Assembly (NCBI RefSeq): GCF_021440345.1
Contig: NZ_JAKCNS010000035.1
Coordinates: 1 to 64,000 of the forward strand
Source: Kluyvera intermedia
GTDB lineage: Bacteria > Pseudomonadota > Gammaproteobacteria > Enterobacterales > Enterobacteriaceae
Direction of reading: 5' to 3'
DNA: 64,000 nucleotides
Part shown: positions 53,431 through 63,184 of the stretch, piece by piece
How the letters are laid out: each line of letters begins with the position of its first letter
Numbering within the stretch: the stretch's first letter is position 1
Position numbers and translations under genes: made by a program
Notes under the pieces: model-generated
Databases searched by the model: none
The model's input: only the letters and a program-made list of their open reading frames with translations
What the model was told of the DNA's origin: nothing

Positions 53431-55797
53431 ATGAAAACGCTGAAAAACTGGACCCTGCAAAAACAGTCAACCCATCACGTCGAACTGAGCGTTGATGGCC
53501 AGCACACGCTGTGTCTGTACGTACTGGAAGAGAATCTGTTTCGCGTGCTGTTAAAACGCAAAGGCGAACTGGCGCTGAATCGCACCTGGAGCATTGCCCC
53601 GGCGCAGGATGTTCCGTGGGAAGGTCGCGATCGCGAGGATCTCAGCGGCTTTACCCTGCCCGGCTGGACGCTCAGCCAGCAGGACGACACGATAGTAGTA
53701 GCCACCGAATCCCTGCGCGCGACCGTCCACCAGCCGCTGTGGATTGAGTGGCACTACCGCAATGCAGAAGGTGCATGGCAGCCGCTGGTGAGCGACCGTC
53801 CAACCAGCGCCTATTTGGTCAACGCCCATGGCGACGGCGTGGCGCACTACCAGAGCCGTCGTAAGGACGAGCGTTTTTACGGCCTGGGCGATAAAGCGGG
53901 CGACCTGCAGCGCGGCGGCAAACGTTACGAGATGCGTAACCTTGACGCCATGGGCTATAACGCCGTCAGCACCGACCCGCTGTACAAGCATATTCCGTTC
54001 ACCATCACCCGCCGTGACGATGTGAGCTTCGGGCTGTTTTACGATAACCTCAGCAGCTGCTGGCTGGATCTGGGGAATGAAATTGATAACTACCACACCG
54101 CCTATCGCCGCTGGCAGGCCGAGGCTGGTGATATCGATTATTATCTGTTTACCGGCGAGCGCGTGCTGGACGTCACCAAGTCATTTGTCCGTCTGACCGG
54201 GAAAACCCTGTTCGGGCCGAAATGGAGCCTCGGCTACAGCGGCTCGACGATGCACTACACCGATGCGCCGGACGCGCAAAACCAGCTGATGAACTTTATT
54301 CGCCTGTGCGACGAGCACGCAATTCCATGCGATTCGTTCCAGCTATCGTCCGGCTACACCTCTATAAACGGCAAGCGCTACGTGTTCAACTGGAACTACG
54401 ACAAAGTGCCGCAGCCGAAGGTGATGAGCCAGGCGTTTCACGATGCAGGCCTGCATCTGGCTGCCAACATCAAGCCGTGCCTGCTGCAGGATCACCCGCG
54501 CTATGGGGAAGTAGCCGAAGGCGGGCTCTTTATCCGTGATTCCGAAAGCGACGGTCCGGAACGCTCCAGCTTCTGGGATGATGAAGGCTCACACCTCGAT
54601 TTCACCAACCCGAAAACCGTGACCTGGTGGCAGGAAGGTGTGACCCAGCAGCTGCTGGAGCAAGGCATTGATTCCACCTGGAACGATAACAACGAGTTTG
54701 AAGTATGGGATGGCGAAGCCCGCTGCTATGGCTTTGGCAACGAAATTGCCATCAAACACATTCGCCCGGTAATGCCGCTGTTGATGATTCGCGCCTCGCT
54801 GGAAGCGCAGCAGCGTTTTGCGCCAAACAAACGCCCGTACCTGATTTCCCGTTCCGGCTGCGCCGGGATGCAGCGCTACGTGCAAACCTGGAGCGGCGAT
54901 AACCGCACCAACTGGGATACCCTGCGCTACAACATCCGTATGGGGCTGGGCATGAGCCTGTCAGGGCTGTACAACCTGGGCCACGACGTGGGCGGCTTCT
55001 CCGGCGATAAGCCAGATCCGGAACTGTTTGTCCGCTGGGTACAAAACGGGGTGATGCACCCACGCTTTACCATCCACTCATGGAACGACGACCATACGGT
55101 CAACGAGCCGTGGATGTATCCAGCCATTACCCCATGCATTCGCGAAGCCATTGAGCTGCGCTACCGTCTGATGCCGTACCTCTACACCTTACTGTGGCAG
55201 GCACACGCTGATGATGAACCGATGCTGCGCCCAACCTTCCTCGACCACGAGCATGATGAAAATACCTTCGCCGAGTGCGATGACTTCCTGCTGGGTCGTG
55301 ACCTGCTGGTGGCAAGCGTGGTGGAACAAGGCCAGCGCCAGCGTCCGGTATGTCTGCCCGACAATGAGCACGGTTGGTATGATTTCTATACCGGCGAGTG
55401 GTTCTCCGGCGGTCAAAATATCGTGATTGATGCGCCGCTGGAGAAACTGCCGCTGCTGGTCCGCGCGGGCGCGGGTCTGCCACTCAGCGAGCGTATCTCC
55501 TATGTTAACGCCGCCGAAGATTCCAGCCGCGAACTCAAGCTGTTCCCGGTTAAAGGCGTGGGTTCAACCAGCGGTCAGCTGTTCGAAGATGACGGTGAAT
55601 CCTGGGGCTATAAAGAAGGCAATGCGCTGTGGCTGGATTGGGAGATGGTCTGCACCGGCAGTACTATCGACCTGAAGGTCAACGCACGCGGGGATTACCG
55701 CCCGGCGTGGCAAGCGCTGAAGGTCACGCTGCCTGCGGGTGAGAAACGCCAGCTGTTGATTAATGGCGTTGCCGCCTGCGAGTGGGTACGGAACTAA
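53431..55797 (+). CDS. GH31 glycosidase (alpha-glucosidase type)
   Basis: A 788-residue family 31 glycoside hydrolase. The nucleophile Asp419 is in STWNDNNEFEVWDG and the acid/base Asp490 in TWSGDNRTNWDTL. These W-N-D-N-N-E and G-D-N motifs match the alpha-glucosidase branch rather than the YicI alpha-xylosidase form. It has an N-terminal beta-domain, the GLGDKAGDLQRGGKRYEMRN motif of GH31, and proximal/distal C-terminal beta-domains. No signal peptide, hence cytoplasmic. Start 53431 (MKTLKNW); a GTG 12 bp upstream is an alternative. Confidence 0.92.
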   Translation: MKTLKNWTLQKQSTHHVELSVDGQHTLCLYVLEENLFRVLLKRKGELALNRTWSIAPAQDVPWEGRDREDLSGFTLPGWTLSQQDDTIVVATESLRATVHQPLWIEWHYRNAEGAWQPLVSDRPTSAYLVNAHGDGVAHYQSRRKDERFYGLGDKAGDLQRGGKRYEMRNLDAMGYNAVSTDPLYKHIPFTITRRDDVSFGLFYDNLSSCWLDLGNEIDNYHTAYRRWQAEAGDIDYYLFTGERVLDVTKSFVRLTGKTLFGPKWSLGYSGSTMHYTDAPDAQNQLMNFIRLCDEHAIPCDSFQLSSGYTSINGKRYVFNWNYDKVPQPKVMSQAFHDAGLHLAANIKPCLLQDHPRYGEVAEGGLFIRDSESDGPERSSFWDDEGSHLDFTNPKTVTWWQEGVTQQLLEQGIDSTWNDNNEFEVWDGEARCYGFGNEIAIKHIRPVMPLLMIRASLEAQQRFAPNKRPYLISRSGCAGMQRYVQTWSGDNRTNWDTLRYNIRMGLGMSLSGLYNLGHDVGGFSGDKPDPELFVRWVQNGVMHPRFTIHSWNDDHTVNEPWMYPAITPCIREAIELRYRLMPYLYTLLWQAHADDEPMLRPTFLDHEHDENTFAECDDFLLGRDLLVASVVEQGQRQRPVCLPDNEHGWYDFYTGEWFSGGQNIVIDAPLEKLPLLVRAGAGLPLSERISYVNAAEDSSRELKLFPVKGVGSTSGQLFEDDGESWGYKEGNALWLDWEMVCTGSTIDLKVNARGDYRPAWQALKVTLPAGEKRQLLINGVAACEWVRN

Positions 55798-55852
55798 TCT
55801 CTTCACCGCTCGGGTGAGCGTAAAGCTGTTTTTTGTCCAGCTGTAACAAAGT

Positions 55853-55884
55853 ACGCCATGTGTGTAACAGCACATGGCGTTTTT
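55853..55884 (+). terminator. Terminator of the MFS-GH31 operon
   Basis: CGCCATGTG (55854-55862) pairs perfectly with CACATGGCG (55871-55879), followed by five T. Confidence 0.88.
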
Positions 55885-55934
55885 GATGGCGGACAGATAA
55901 CGTGATAGTTATCTTTCACTCGCGGACATTCATC

Positions 55935-56183
55935 ATGAAAACATTACCCGTTCTTGCGGTTGCTCTTGTTCTCAGTTCAACGAGCGCGCTGGCTTTTCAG
56001 GAGAAACCCTCGCCGGAGGCCGTCGCAGCGAGCGCTACGGTAAAAACGACCGCGCTTAGCCGTTTTTCAGCAGACGAGAATGACGGTTCGATTGCCCAGG
56101 TTTATAGCCCTGGCACCTTTAGCAGCAACAACACCTATACCGCCAACGGCTACCCGGTGCCGGTTCCCCACCATCATCATTAA
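55935..56183 (+). CDS. Small secreted protein with a C-terminal His4 tail, unknown
   Basis: An 82-residue predicted periplasmic protein. The signal peptide MKTLPVLAVALVLSSTSALA is followed by a polar Ser/Thr/Ala-rich mature part and a conspicuous end, GYPVPVPHHHH. I do not recognise a family. The terminal histidines and Pro-rich turn suggest metal binding, but this is speculation. The start at 55935 gives a clean signal peptide; the ribosome site is weak, and an in-frame GTG at 55902 would spoil the signal sequence. It stands alone between a terminator and convergent ybiT. Confidence 0.65.
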   Translation: MKTLPVLAVALVLSSTSALAFQEKPSPEAVAASATVKTTALSRFSADENDGSIAQVYSPGTFSSNNTYTANGYPVPVPHHHH

Positions 56184-56345
56184 TACGCCGGGCGTTGCTA
56201 TCCGCCAACCCGTTCACCATAACGTTCCATCGATAAGGGTCATTCTTCACAACATTGTGCAGGAAATATGGGGCGAAAAAGGAGTTAGTGGTGTATTGCA
56301 GGAAGGTTGGAGGATATGAAAGAAAAATGGATGGGGAGAATAATG

Positions 56346-56374
56346 CCCCCGGTGCGGCGAACCCGCACCGGGGG
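56346..56374 (-). terminator. Terminator-like hairpin of ybiT
   Basis: A perfect 12-bp stem (56346-56357 with 56363-56374, loop CGAAC) lies 8 bp after the ybiT stop. The following minus-strand sequence GCATTATTCT is only moderately T-rich. Confidence 0.65.
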
Positions 56375-56382
56375 AAAACAAC

Positions 56383-57978
56383 TTAGTTGTCGATACCTTT
56401 GCTGCGCAGGTAATCTTCGTAGTTACCGGTGAAGTCCACCACGCGCTCAGGCGTAATTTCAATCACGCGGGTCGCCAGCGAGCTGACGAACTCACGGTCG
56501 TGGGAAACGAAGATCAGGGTGCCCTGATACATTTCCAGCGCCATGTTCAGCGATTCGATAGATTCCATATCCAGGTGGTTGGTTGGTTCATCCATCACCA
56601 GGATGTTCGGTTTTTGCATCATCAGCTTACCGAACAGCATACGGCCCTTCTCACCACCGGACAGTACTTTCGCCGGCTTTTTGATATCGTCCTGGCTGAA
56701 CAGCAGACGGCCGAGGAAACCACGGACCACCTGCTCATCGTCGCCTTCCTGTTTCCACTGGCTCATCCAGTCGAACACGCTCAGGTCGTTATCGAAATCT
56801 TCTGCGTGATCCTGCGCGTAGTAACCAATCTGCGCATTCTCGGACCATTTCACGGTGCCATGATCGGCTTCGAGCTCACCCACCAGCGTTTTCAGCATGG
56901 TGGATTTACCCACGCCGTTCGCGCCGAGAATAGCCAGCTTTTCACCCACTTCCAGCAGCAGGTTAACGTTCTTAAACAGCGGACCGTTATCAAAGCCTTT
57001 GGTGAGCTCTTCCACCGCCAGCGCGTTACGGAACAGTTTCTTATCCTGCTCGAAGCGGATGAACGGGTTCTGACGGCTGGAGGCTTTTACTTCATCCAGC
57101 TTGATTTTATCAATCTGACGGGCACGAGAGGTGGCCTGACGAGATTTAGAGGCGTTGGCGCTAAAGCGGCTAACGAAGGATTGCAGGTCAGCAATCTGCG
57201 CTTTTTTCTTGGCGTTATCTGCCAGCAGACGTTCACGCGCCTGAGTCGCCGCGGTCATGTATTCGTCGTAGTTACCTGGGTACACGCGCAGTTCGCCGTA
57301 GTCCAGATCCGCCATGTGGGTACACACCATGTTCAGGAAGTGACGGTCGTGCGAGATGATAATCATGGTGCTGTCGCGATCGTTGAGCGTCTGCTCCAGC
57401 CAGCGGATGGTATCGATGTCCAGGTTGTTCGTTGGTTCATCGAGCAGCAGAATGTCTGGGTTAGAGAAGAGCGCCTGCGCCAGCAGCACACGCAGTTTCC
57501 AGCCCGGTGCGACTTCGCTCATCAGACCGTAATGCTGCTCAACGGGAATACCCACGCCCAGCAGCAGTTCGCCCGCGCGGGACTCCGCGGAGTAACCGTC
57601 CATCTCGCCGTAAAGCACTTCGAGGTCGGCCACTTTGTAGCCATCTTCTTCGCTCATTTCCGCCAGACCGTAGATGCGGTCGCGCTCTTGCTTCACTTCC
57701 CACAGCTCGCCGTGACCCATGATTACCGTATCAAGCACGGTGAACTCTTCAAAGGCGAACTGATCCTGGCGCAGCTTACCGATGCGTTCGTTCGGATCGA
57801 GGGAAACGTTGCCCAGCGTCGGTTCTAAGTCGCCGCCGAGGATTTTCATAAAGGTGGATTTGCCGCTCCCGTTAGCGCCAATCAGGCCGTAACGGTTGCC
57901 GCCGCCAAATTTGACGGAGATGTTTTCGAACAGCGGCTTACTGCCAAACTGCATGGTGACGTTGCTGGTAACTAACAC
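56383..57978 (-). CDS. ybiT: ABC-F ATPase YbiT
   Basis: A 531-residue ABC-F protein with two ABC domains and no membrane segment. Walker A motifs are GANGSGKST and GANGVGKST; Walker B motifs are [11 protein letters not shown] and [11 protein letters not shown]. The linker is charged ([32 protein letters not shown]). ABC-F proteins act on stalled or initiating ribosomes at the E site. Start is GTG at 57978, fixed by alignment to the E. coli protein. Confidence 0.96.
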   Translation of the reverse strand: MLVTSNVTMQFGSKPLFENISVKFGGGNRYGLIGANGSGKSTFMKILGGDLEPTLGNVSLDPNERIGKLRQDQFAFEEFTVLDTVIMGHGELWEVKQERDRIYGLAEMSEEDGYKVADLEVLYGEMDGYSAESRAGELLLGVGIPVEQHYGLMSEVAPGWKLRVLLAQALFSNPDILLLDEPTNNLDIDTIRWLEQTLNDRDSTMIIISHDRHFLNMVCTHMADLDYGELRVYPGNYDEYMTAATQARERLLADNAKKKAQIADLQSFVSRFSANASKSRQATSRARQIDKIKLDEVKASSRQNPFIRFEQDKKLFRNALAVEELTKGFDNGPLFKNVNLLLEVGEKLAILGANGVGKSTMLKTLVGELEADHGTVKWSENAQIGYYAQDHAEDFDNDLSVFDWMSQWKQEGDDEQVVRGFLGRLLFSQDDIKKPAKVLSGGEKGRMLFGKLMMQKPNILVMDEPTNHLDMESIESLNMALEMYQGTLIFVSHDREFVSSLATRVIEITPERVVDFTGNYEDYLRSKGIDN

Positions 57979-58103
57979 GGGAGTATCCTGAAGAATGTGA
58001 CAAACCGCCTATTGTGCCACAATTCCGAATAAAAAGCGCCCGCCATCGCAAGACGCTAAACTGTAACTGAAGTGAAAAAAATGTGATTTAGTACACATCC
58101 GAA

Positions 58104-58132
58104 TTCCATGCGACAAGGAATGCACATATAAT
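58104..58132 (+). promoter_or_regulatory. Sigma-70 promoter of ldtB
   Basis: A consensus -10 TATAAT (58127-58132) is spaced 17 bp from TTCCAT (58104-58109). Predicted transcription start is near 58139, giving a leader of about 55 nt. Confidence 0.55.
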
Positions 58133-58194
58133 GCGCTCCTACTAACAGGGTAAATTCCTAAACAACCGCCGTAAGGCACTGATACCTCGCACAC

Positions 58195-59115
58195 ATGAAC
58201 ATGAAATTAAAAACGATTTTCGCTGCGGCGCTTGCTGTCGTGGGCTTCTGTAATTCGGCATCTGCGGTAACGTATCCGCTGCCGACCAACGGCAGCCGCA
58301 TTGTCGGTCAGAACCAGGTCATCACCATTCCTGACAACAATAAGCAACCGCTGGAATACTTCGCGGCCCAGTATCAGATGGGTTTGTCTAACATGCTGGA
58401 AGCAAACCCTGGCGTGGATACCTACCTGCCAAAAGGCGGCACCGTGCTGAATATTCCTCAGCAGCTGATCCTGCCGGATACCGTGCATGAAGGTATTGTC
58501 ATTAACAGCGCAGAAATGCGTCTGTACTACTACCCGAAAGGCACTAACACCGTTATCGTGCTGCCAATCGGTATCGGCCAGTTGGGCAAAGATACGCCAA
58601 TCAACTGGACGACCAAGGTAGAACGTAAGAAAGCCGGTCCAACCTGGACGCCAACGGCGAAAATGCACGCGGAATACATCGCCGCAGGCAACCCGCTGCC
58701 AGCCGTTGTTCCCGCCGGCCCGGATAACCCTATGGGGCTGTACGCGCTGTATATCGGTCGTCTGTACGCTATCCACGGCACCAACGCCAACTTCGGTATC
58801 GGTCTGCGCGTAAGCCACGGCTGTGTGCGTCTGCGTAACGAAGACATCAAGTTCCTGTTCCAGAACGTGCCGGTTGGCACCCGTGTCCAGTTTATTGATG
58901 AGCCAGTGAAAGCGACCACCGAGCCAGATGGCAGCCGCTTCATTGAAGTTCACAACCCGCTGTCCACCACAGAAGCGCAGTTCGAAGGTGGTGAAATTGT
59001 GCCAATCGCGCTGACTCAGGCGGTACAGAAAGTGACTGGCCAGTCTGACGTTGACCAGAGCATCGTTGACCAGGCGGTTAAAAACCGTTCCGGGATGCCG
59101 GTTCGTCTGAACTAA
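58195..59115 (+). CDS. ldtB: L,D-transpeptidase LdtB (YbiS)
   Basis: A 306-residue periplasmic enzyme that attaches Braun lipoprotein to peptidoglycan. Signal peptide 1-24 (cleavage after ASA), a LysM-like N-terminal region ([24 protein letters not shown]), and a YkuD catalytic domain with the IHGTN...SHGCVR active-site motif (catalytic Cys in SHGC). Length equals E. coli LdtB. Confidence 0.97.
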   Translation: MNMKLKTIFAAALAVVGFCNSASAVTYPLPTNGSRIVGQNQVITIPDNNKQPLEYFAAQYQMGLSNMLEANPGVDTYLPKGGTVLNIPQQLILPDTVHEGIVINSAEMRLYYYPKGTNTVIVLPIGIGQLGKDTPINWTTKVERKKAGPTWTPTAKMHAEYIAAGNPLPAVVPAGPDNPMGLYALYIGRLYAIHGTNANFGIGLRVSHGCVRLRNEDIKFLFQNVPVGTRVQFIDEPVKATTEPDGSRFIEVHNPLSTTEAQFEGGEIVPIALTQAVQKVTGQSDVDQSIVDQAVKNRSGMPVRLN

Positions 59116-59131
59116 GTCGGCTTTAAAATAG

Positions 59132-59164
59132 AAAATGGCGGGTTAATCACCCGCCATTTTTTTT
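59132..59164. terminator. Bidirectional terminator between ldtB and the GntR gene
   Basis: AAAATGGCGGGT (59132-59143) pairs perfectly with ACCCGCCATTTT (59149-59160), followed by four more T on the plus strand. The A tract supplies T for the minus strand. It overlaps the GntR stop codon. Confidence 0.88.
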
Positions 59165-59879
59165 AGCTGTTATTCACAATCACAATGCCGCCATGATCGT
59201 AACGATAGTGGCAGTGCGCGTACTCCAGCGGCGTCCCGTCGTCCAGATAGATAACCTGCTCCACTTCCAGAATTGGATCGCCCGGCTCGCAGCTCAGATG
59301 CTGCTGGTCCAGTTCATCCGGCTTTATCGCCCGAACGACGCGGTAGGAGCCCATCATTTTTAGCCCGAGATTGTCCTGCACGTAGCGAAACACCGAGCTT
59401 TCCAGATGCGCCTTACTCAGCCCTGGCACCAGCGATACCGGCATCACCGTGATATCCAACGACAGCGGTTCGCCGTTAAGCAAACGCAGGCGAACAAAAT
59501 CGTAGACCGGCGCATCGGCGTTAATCAGCAATGAAGCCTGCTCTTTCTCGGTAGGGAAACGTAGTTCAAAACGTACCACCTGGCTTTCAACCGTTCCCAG
59601 GTGCCCCCAGGTTTCCGTCGCACCGGCATAATCGCTGCCGGGCACATCCCACTGCGAAAGCTGGAGGAAGTTTTTGCGCACAAAAGTGCCCTGCCCCTGG
59701 CGGGTATAGACCAGCCCTTCGACTATCAGCTGGCGCATGGCCTGCTGGATAGTCATACGGCTGGTGCCAAATTCTGCCGCCAGCGCAAACTGGTCCGGCA
59801 GAGGGTCAGAAGCAGGATACTGCCGACTTATGATCCGCTTTTTAATTTCCCGCGCTATCGCGATGTACTTCGCTGCCAT
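59163..59879 (-). CDS. GntR/UTRA-family regulator of the GH1 gene
   Basis: A 238-residue HutC-subfamily regulator: N-terminal GntR winged helix (YIAIAREIKKRIISRQYPASDPLPDQFALAAEFGTSRMTIQQAMRQL) and C-terminal UTRA ligand domain. The start at 59879 follows GAGGCGGGTG and the HTH begins immediately. It lies 23 bp downstream of the GH1 gene and is co-transcribed with it. The twin palindromes upstream of GH1 are its probable operators, giving autoregulation. A phosphorylated beta-glucoside is the likely inducer. Confidence 0.9.
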   Translation of the reverse strand: MAAKYIAIAREIKKRIISRQYPASDPLPDQFALAAEFGTSRMTIQQAMRQLIVEGLVYTRQGQGTFVRKNFLQLSQWDVPGSDYAGATETWGHLGTVESQVVRFELRFPTEKEQASLLINADAPVYDFVRLRLLNGEPLSLDITVMPVSLVPGLSKAHLESSVFRYVQDNLGLKMMGSYRVVRAIKPDELDQQHLSCEPGDPILEVEQVIYLDDGTPLEYAHCHYRYDHGGIVIVNNS

Positions 59880-59902
59880 CACCCGCCTCTGTTTTTCTGT
59901 GA

Positions 59903-61279
59903 TTACATCTCTTCGCCGTTGCTGTGAATGGCCTTTTTCAACCATGCATAACTTTTCTTCGGCACGCGGCTTAAATCTTTTAAGTCGTGGTTTTCACGGT
60001 TGACGTACACCACGCCGTAACGCTTACGCATATCGCCCTGCGAGCTAAGAATATCAATCAGCCCCCAGCCCAGGTAGCCAATCACCTGCGCGCCATCTTC
60101 AAAAATCGCCTCTTTCATGGCGTTGATATGGTCGCGATGGTAGGCAATGCGGTAATCGTCAGCAATCTGGTTCTCACCGTCCCACGACTCAATGACCCCA
60201 ATACCGTTTTCAATTGGGAATACCGGCAAGCGCCAGTCGTTGTAGTAACGGGTAATGATACTGCGAAAACCGAGCGGATCGATCTGCCAGTTCCATTCAG
60301 TGGCTTTCAGATGCGGATTCGGCTTATCACCGAACAGCATGTAGTTGTTGACCGGCGTGTCTTTTGGAATCGGATCGCTGTCGAGCGTGCGGCTGGCATA
60401 GTAGCTAAACGCCATGTAGTCGTTCTTCATGGTCGCCAGCACCGCCAGATCCTCATCAAGATAGATATCGCGCAGCCCCGCTTTATCAACAAAGTGCATC
60501 ACTTCCGGGCTGTAGCCTTCACCGGCAAAGGCGCGCAGCAGGTTCTGGTTGAAGAATTCATCCAGCTGCTGGGCGCAGAAAACATCGCGCGGTTTGCAGG
60601 TTGCCGGATAAACCTGAGCGTGTGCCAGCATTCCGCCCATCAGTTTGCCCGGTTTGGTCTGGTGCAGATAATGGGTCAGATGCGCATGCGCCATCATCAC
60701 ATGATGCTGAATCTGATAGAGCTCGCGCAGGGTTTTATCGCCGCGCATATAGCCGGAAATCAGGAAGGCTTCCGGCATGTGATACAGGTTCTGTTCGTTA
60801 AAGGTCAGCCACCAGGTGACGCGGTCGCCGAAGCAATCAATCATTTTCTTGCCGTAGCGGATAAAGGCTTCCAGCACGCGACGGTCGGTGAAACCGTTGT
60901 ATTTTTCCGCCAGCGCCAGCGGCATATCGAAGTGGTAGAGGCAGATCATCGGCTCAATGCCGCGCTCAAGAAGCCCGGTGATAAAGCGCTCGTAGAAGGC
61001 GATGCCCTCTTCATTAAATTCACCATCGCCGGTTGGGCAGACGCGGCTCCAGGCAATCTGGAAGCGGTAGCAGTTCATGCCCAGGTCTTTCATTAAATCA
61101 AAATCTTCTTCGAAGCGGTGGTAGGAATCCGTCGCCACCTTCCAGTCGGAGGCAAACTCTTTCGGCTCGCGAATATCGTAAACCGACATCCCTTTACCGC
61201 CCTCATTCCACGCCCCTTCAGTCTGCATGCTGGACACCGAGTTGCCCCACAGGAAGTTGGCGGGCAGTGATGATTTCAT
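59903..61279 (-). CDS. GH1 6-phospho-beta-glucosidase
   Basis: A 458-residue family 1 glycosidase with acid/base Glu162 (LTFNEQN), nucleophile Glu357 (PIENGIG) and the N-terminal QTEGAWNEGGKG motif. The C-terminal SSQGDMRKRYGVVYV carries Ser, Lys and Tyr typical of 6-phospho-beta-glucosidases, so it should hydrolyse PTS-imported beta-glucoside-6-phosphates. No PTS permease gene is adjacent; import must depend on a system elsewhere. It forms an operon with the GntR regulator. The pair is absent between ldtB and ybiR in E. coli. Confidence 0.9.
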   Translation of the reverse strand: MKSSLPANFLWGNSVSSMQTEGAWNEGGKGMSVYDIREPKEFASDWKVATDSYHRFEEDFDLMKDLGMNCYRFQIAWSRVCPTGDGEFNEEGIAFYERFITGLLERGIEPMICLYHFDMPLALAEKYNGFTDRRVLEAFIRYGKKMIDCFGDRVTWWLTFNEQNLYHMPEAFLISGYMRGDKTLRELYQIQHHVMMAHAHLTHYLHQTKPGKLMGGMLAHAQVYPATCKPRDVFCAQQLDEFFNQNLLRAFAGEGYSPEVMHFVDKAGLRDIYLDEDLAVLATMKNDYMAFSYYASRTLDSDPIPKDTPVNNYMLFGDKPNPHLKATEWNWQIDPLGFRSIITRYYNDWRLPVFPIENGIGVIESWDGENQIADDYRIAYHRDHINAMKEAIFEDGAQVIGYLGWGLIDILSSQGDMRKRYGVVYVNRENHDLKDLSRVPKKSYAWLKKAIHSNGEEM

Positions 61280-61293
61280 AGTTTGGCTCCTAT

Positions 61294-61326
61294 ATGACTA
61301 GTCATTTAAAGTTCATGACTAGTCAT
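61294..61326. promoter_or_regulatory. Twin palindromic operators of the GH1-GntR unit
   Basis: Two identical perfect 12-bp palindromes ATGACTAGTCAT (61294-61305 and 61315-61326) are spaced 21 bp centre to centre, two helical turns. They lie 15 bp upstream of the GH1 start. This is a strong operator candidate for the GntR/UTRA regulator. Confidence 0.82.
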
Positions 61327-61389
61327 ATAACCGGAAGACGAAATAATCCGCAACCGCGAGGATCGATTTTTGTGAGATCAAAGTGGATT

Positions 61390-61416
61390 TCCCGGGCGGT
61401 CAACGCTCGCCCGGGA
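61390..61416. other. Stem-loop after ybiR
   Basis: TCCCGGGCG (61390-61398) pairs perfectly with CGCCCGGGA (61408-61416), directly after the ybiR stop on the minus strand, without a T tract. Confidence 0.4.
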
Positions 61417-61420
61417 GGGA

Positions 61421-62533
61421 TCAGTGGAGGATCAACAGCAGCCCGTAGCCGGTCGCCGCCGCCCACAACAGCATGGGAATTGAGTAGAGATGGAAGCGCC
61501 ACCAGATGCGCCGGTCTGCGGCCATACGCAGAGCAATCAGGTTGGCCAGCGATCCAGGCAGCAGGCCGAATCCACCGACGTTTACCGCCCAGGCCAGCAG
61601 CAGCGACGGTGGCACGTAGTTCAGCAGCAAAATGGTTGATGGCACATTGCTTATCACCTGCGATAAGCCAATCGCCGTCAGCCATAGCTGGCCGTTGGAG
61701 AGCGCACCGACACCGCTGAGCGATTGATTGAGCGCCGGAAGCTGGGTCAGCAGATGCACATCAATAAACATCGCCATAAACACCAGCAGCAGCGTCCAGT
61801 CGACGCTAAACACCACGCGACGCGCCAGCAGCAGGAAACCTACGGCAACAATAACCAGCCCCCACAGCTCCTGATTCATCTCCAGCGCGGCGAGGAAAAT
61901 GATGTAGAACGCCAGACAGCTCCACACCAGCAGCGGCTGCCAGCTCGGTGTGCGATCGCTACTCTGAAAATCGAGCTTTTTCGCCGGGAAGCAGAACCAG
62001 CACAGCACCAGCAACGTCGCCATCATCGCCAGCGCAAGCGGCAGCATTTGCAGGGTAAAGGCCGGGAACGATAAACCCGAACGGCCCCACAGTAGAATAT
62101 TTTGCGGGTTGCCAATAGGCGTTAATAGCGACCCGGCGTTGACCGCCAGCGCCTCAAAAATAATCATCCGGTTGACAGGCAACGCGCACCATTTTTTCAA
62201 GGTCAGGGTCAGCGGCACCACGATAAACAGCGCCACATCGTTGGTCAGAAAAGTAGAAAGCAGCGCCGCAGCCAGCACCATAAACAGCGCCAGCTGGCGT
62301 TCGGTGACAAAGCGACGCGCCATTTTGCGCCCCAGGACATCAAAATAGCCGCTCTGCTCCACGCCTTTGGTCAGCAGCATCAGGCCGCTTAAGGTAATAA
62401 TGGTGTGCCAGTCGATGGCTGCGGGCCAACTGGCGGGCCGAAAGGGAACAAAAAAGCTCAGCCCAACGCCGATGAGAATCAGCAGATGTAAAAAACGGTC
62501 GCCCATCAGCGACCGTATAAAAGGGAGGTTCAT
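61421..62533 (-). CDS. ybiR: Inner membrane transporter YbiR
   Basis: A 370-residue protein of the ion-transporter (ArsB/NhaD/CitMHS) superfamily with about ten membrane helices and motifs such as [16 protein letters not shown] and [14 protein letters not shown], typical of this fold. Substrate is unknown. Its start overlaps the mntR stop by 4 bp (ATGA), so it is co-expressed with the manganese regulator, as in E. coli. Confidence 0.92.
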   Translation of the reverse strand: MNLPFIRSLMGDRFLHLLILIGVGLSFFVPFRPASWPAAIDWHTIITLSGLMLLTKGVEQSGYFDVLGRKMARRFVTERQLALFMVLAAALLSTFLTNDVALFIVVPLTLTLKKWCALPVNRMIIFEALAVNAGSLLTPIGNPQNILLWGRSGLSFPAFTLQMLPLALAMMATLLVLCWFCFPAKKLDFQSSDRTPSWQPLLVWSCLAFYIIFLAALEMNQELWGLVIVAVGFLLLARRVVFSVDWTLLLVFMAMFIDVHLLTQLPALNQSLSGVGALSNGQLWLTAIGLSQVISNVPSTILLLNYVPPSLLLAWAVNVGGFGLLPGSLANLIALRMAADRRIWWRFHLYSIPMLLWAAATGYGLLLILH

Positions 62534-63003
62534 TCAGCCGATTGCCCGTGCTTTTGGGTAAACTGACGGAACATGTCCAGCGTCTCCTCGCTGACATGAT
62601 GTTCAATGCCTTCCGCATCGCGGCGGGCCGTATCGGCGCTGACGCCCAGCACCAGCAGGAAGTTCTCCACCACCTGATGGCGTTCGCGACTCTCCTGCGC
62701 CAGCTTCTCACCTTCTGGAGTCAGAAATACGCCGCGCCATGGGATCTGTTCAATCAGCCCTACGCCCGCCAGACGTTTAAGCATTTTGGCGACGGTCGGT
62801 TGAGACACCCCCAGACGGGCCGCCATATCAACCTGACGCGCTTCGCCGACTTCGTTGATCAAATCAGAAATCAGTTCAACGTAATCGTCAATCAGCTCCC
62901 GACGGTGCGCTTCACGCACCTGACGAAACCCTTCAACGTGCTCTTCGACATTCACTAGCTGCGTCACTTTTTTTGTTATTGGCGTACCTGCGCGACGACC
63001 CAT
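62530..63003 (-). CDS. mntR: Manganese-responsive regulator MntR
   Basis: A 157-residue DtxR-family repressor. N-terminal HTH ([21 protein letters not shown]) and the dimerisation/metal-binding region with acidic and His residues ([21 protein letters not shown]). With Mn(II) it represses mntH and mntS and activates mntP in E. coli. Divergent from mntS with an MntR box in the gap. Confidence 0.96.
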   Translation of the reverse strand: MGRRAGTPITKKVTQLVNVEEHVEGFRQVREAHRRELIDDYVELISDLINEVGEARQVDMAARLGVSQPTVAKMLKRLAGVGLIEQIPWRGVFLTPEGEKLAQESRERHQVVENFLLVLGVSADTARRDAEGIEHHVSEETLDMFRQFTQKHGQSAE

Positions 63004-63108
63004 AGAACTTCCTCATCATGTGTGACGCCTGAACGCGTCATATCAAGTGAGCCCATTGTAATGGATTGTGACCCGAGCACAAAAATTTAACGTTTTAGCC
63101 ATAGCTAT

Positions 63109-63131
63109 AAAATATAGCCTGTGCTATATCT
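63109..63131. promoter_or_regulatory. MntR box upstream of mntS
   Basis: AAATATAGC-CTGT-GCTATATCT matches the palindromic enterobacterial MntR box (AACATAGC-N4-GCTATGTT type). It lies 53 bp before mntS and about 105 bp from mntR. Confidence 0.8.
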
Positions 63132-63184
63132 GTATGTAATACGAACGCTCATCAAGGATTGACGAGCTGAATGCAGGAGGAACC

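Noticed and set aside
56160-56183. His4 end of the small protein as a cloning-tag artefact
   Set aside because: It is four His, not six, within a natural frame following a conserved-looking signal peptide and flanked by ordinary genomic sequence.
56500-57828. A 442-codon open frame antisense to ybiT
   Set aside because: ybiT is a sure ABC-F gene; the antisense frame has His/Gln/Phe-rich composition typical of shadow translation and no ribosome site.
59987-61096. A 369-codon open frame antisense to the GH1 gene
   Set aside because: It lies wholly within a recognised GH1 gene and resembles no protein family.
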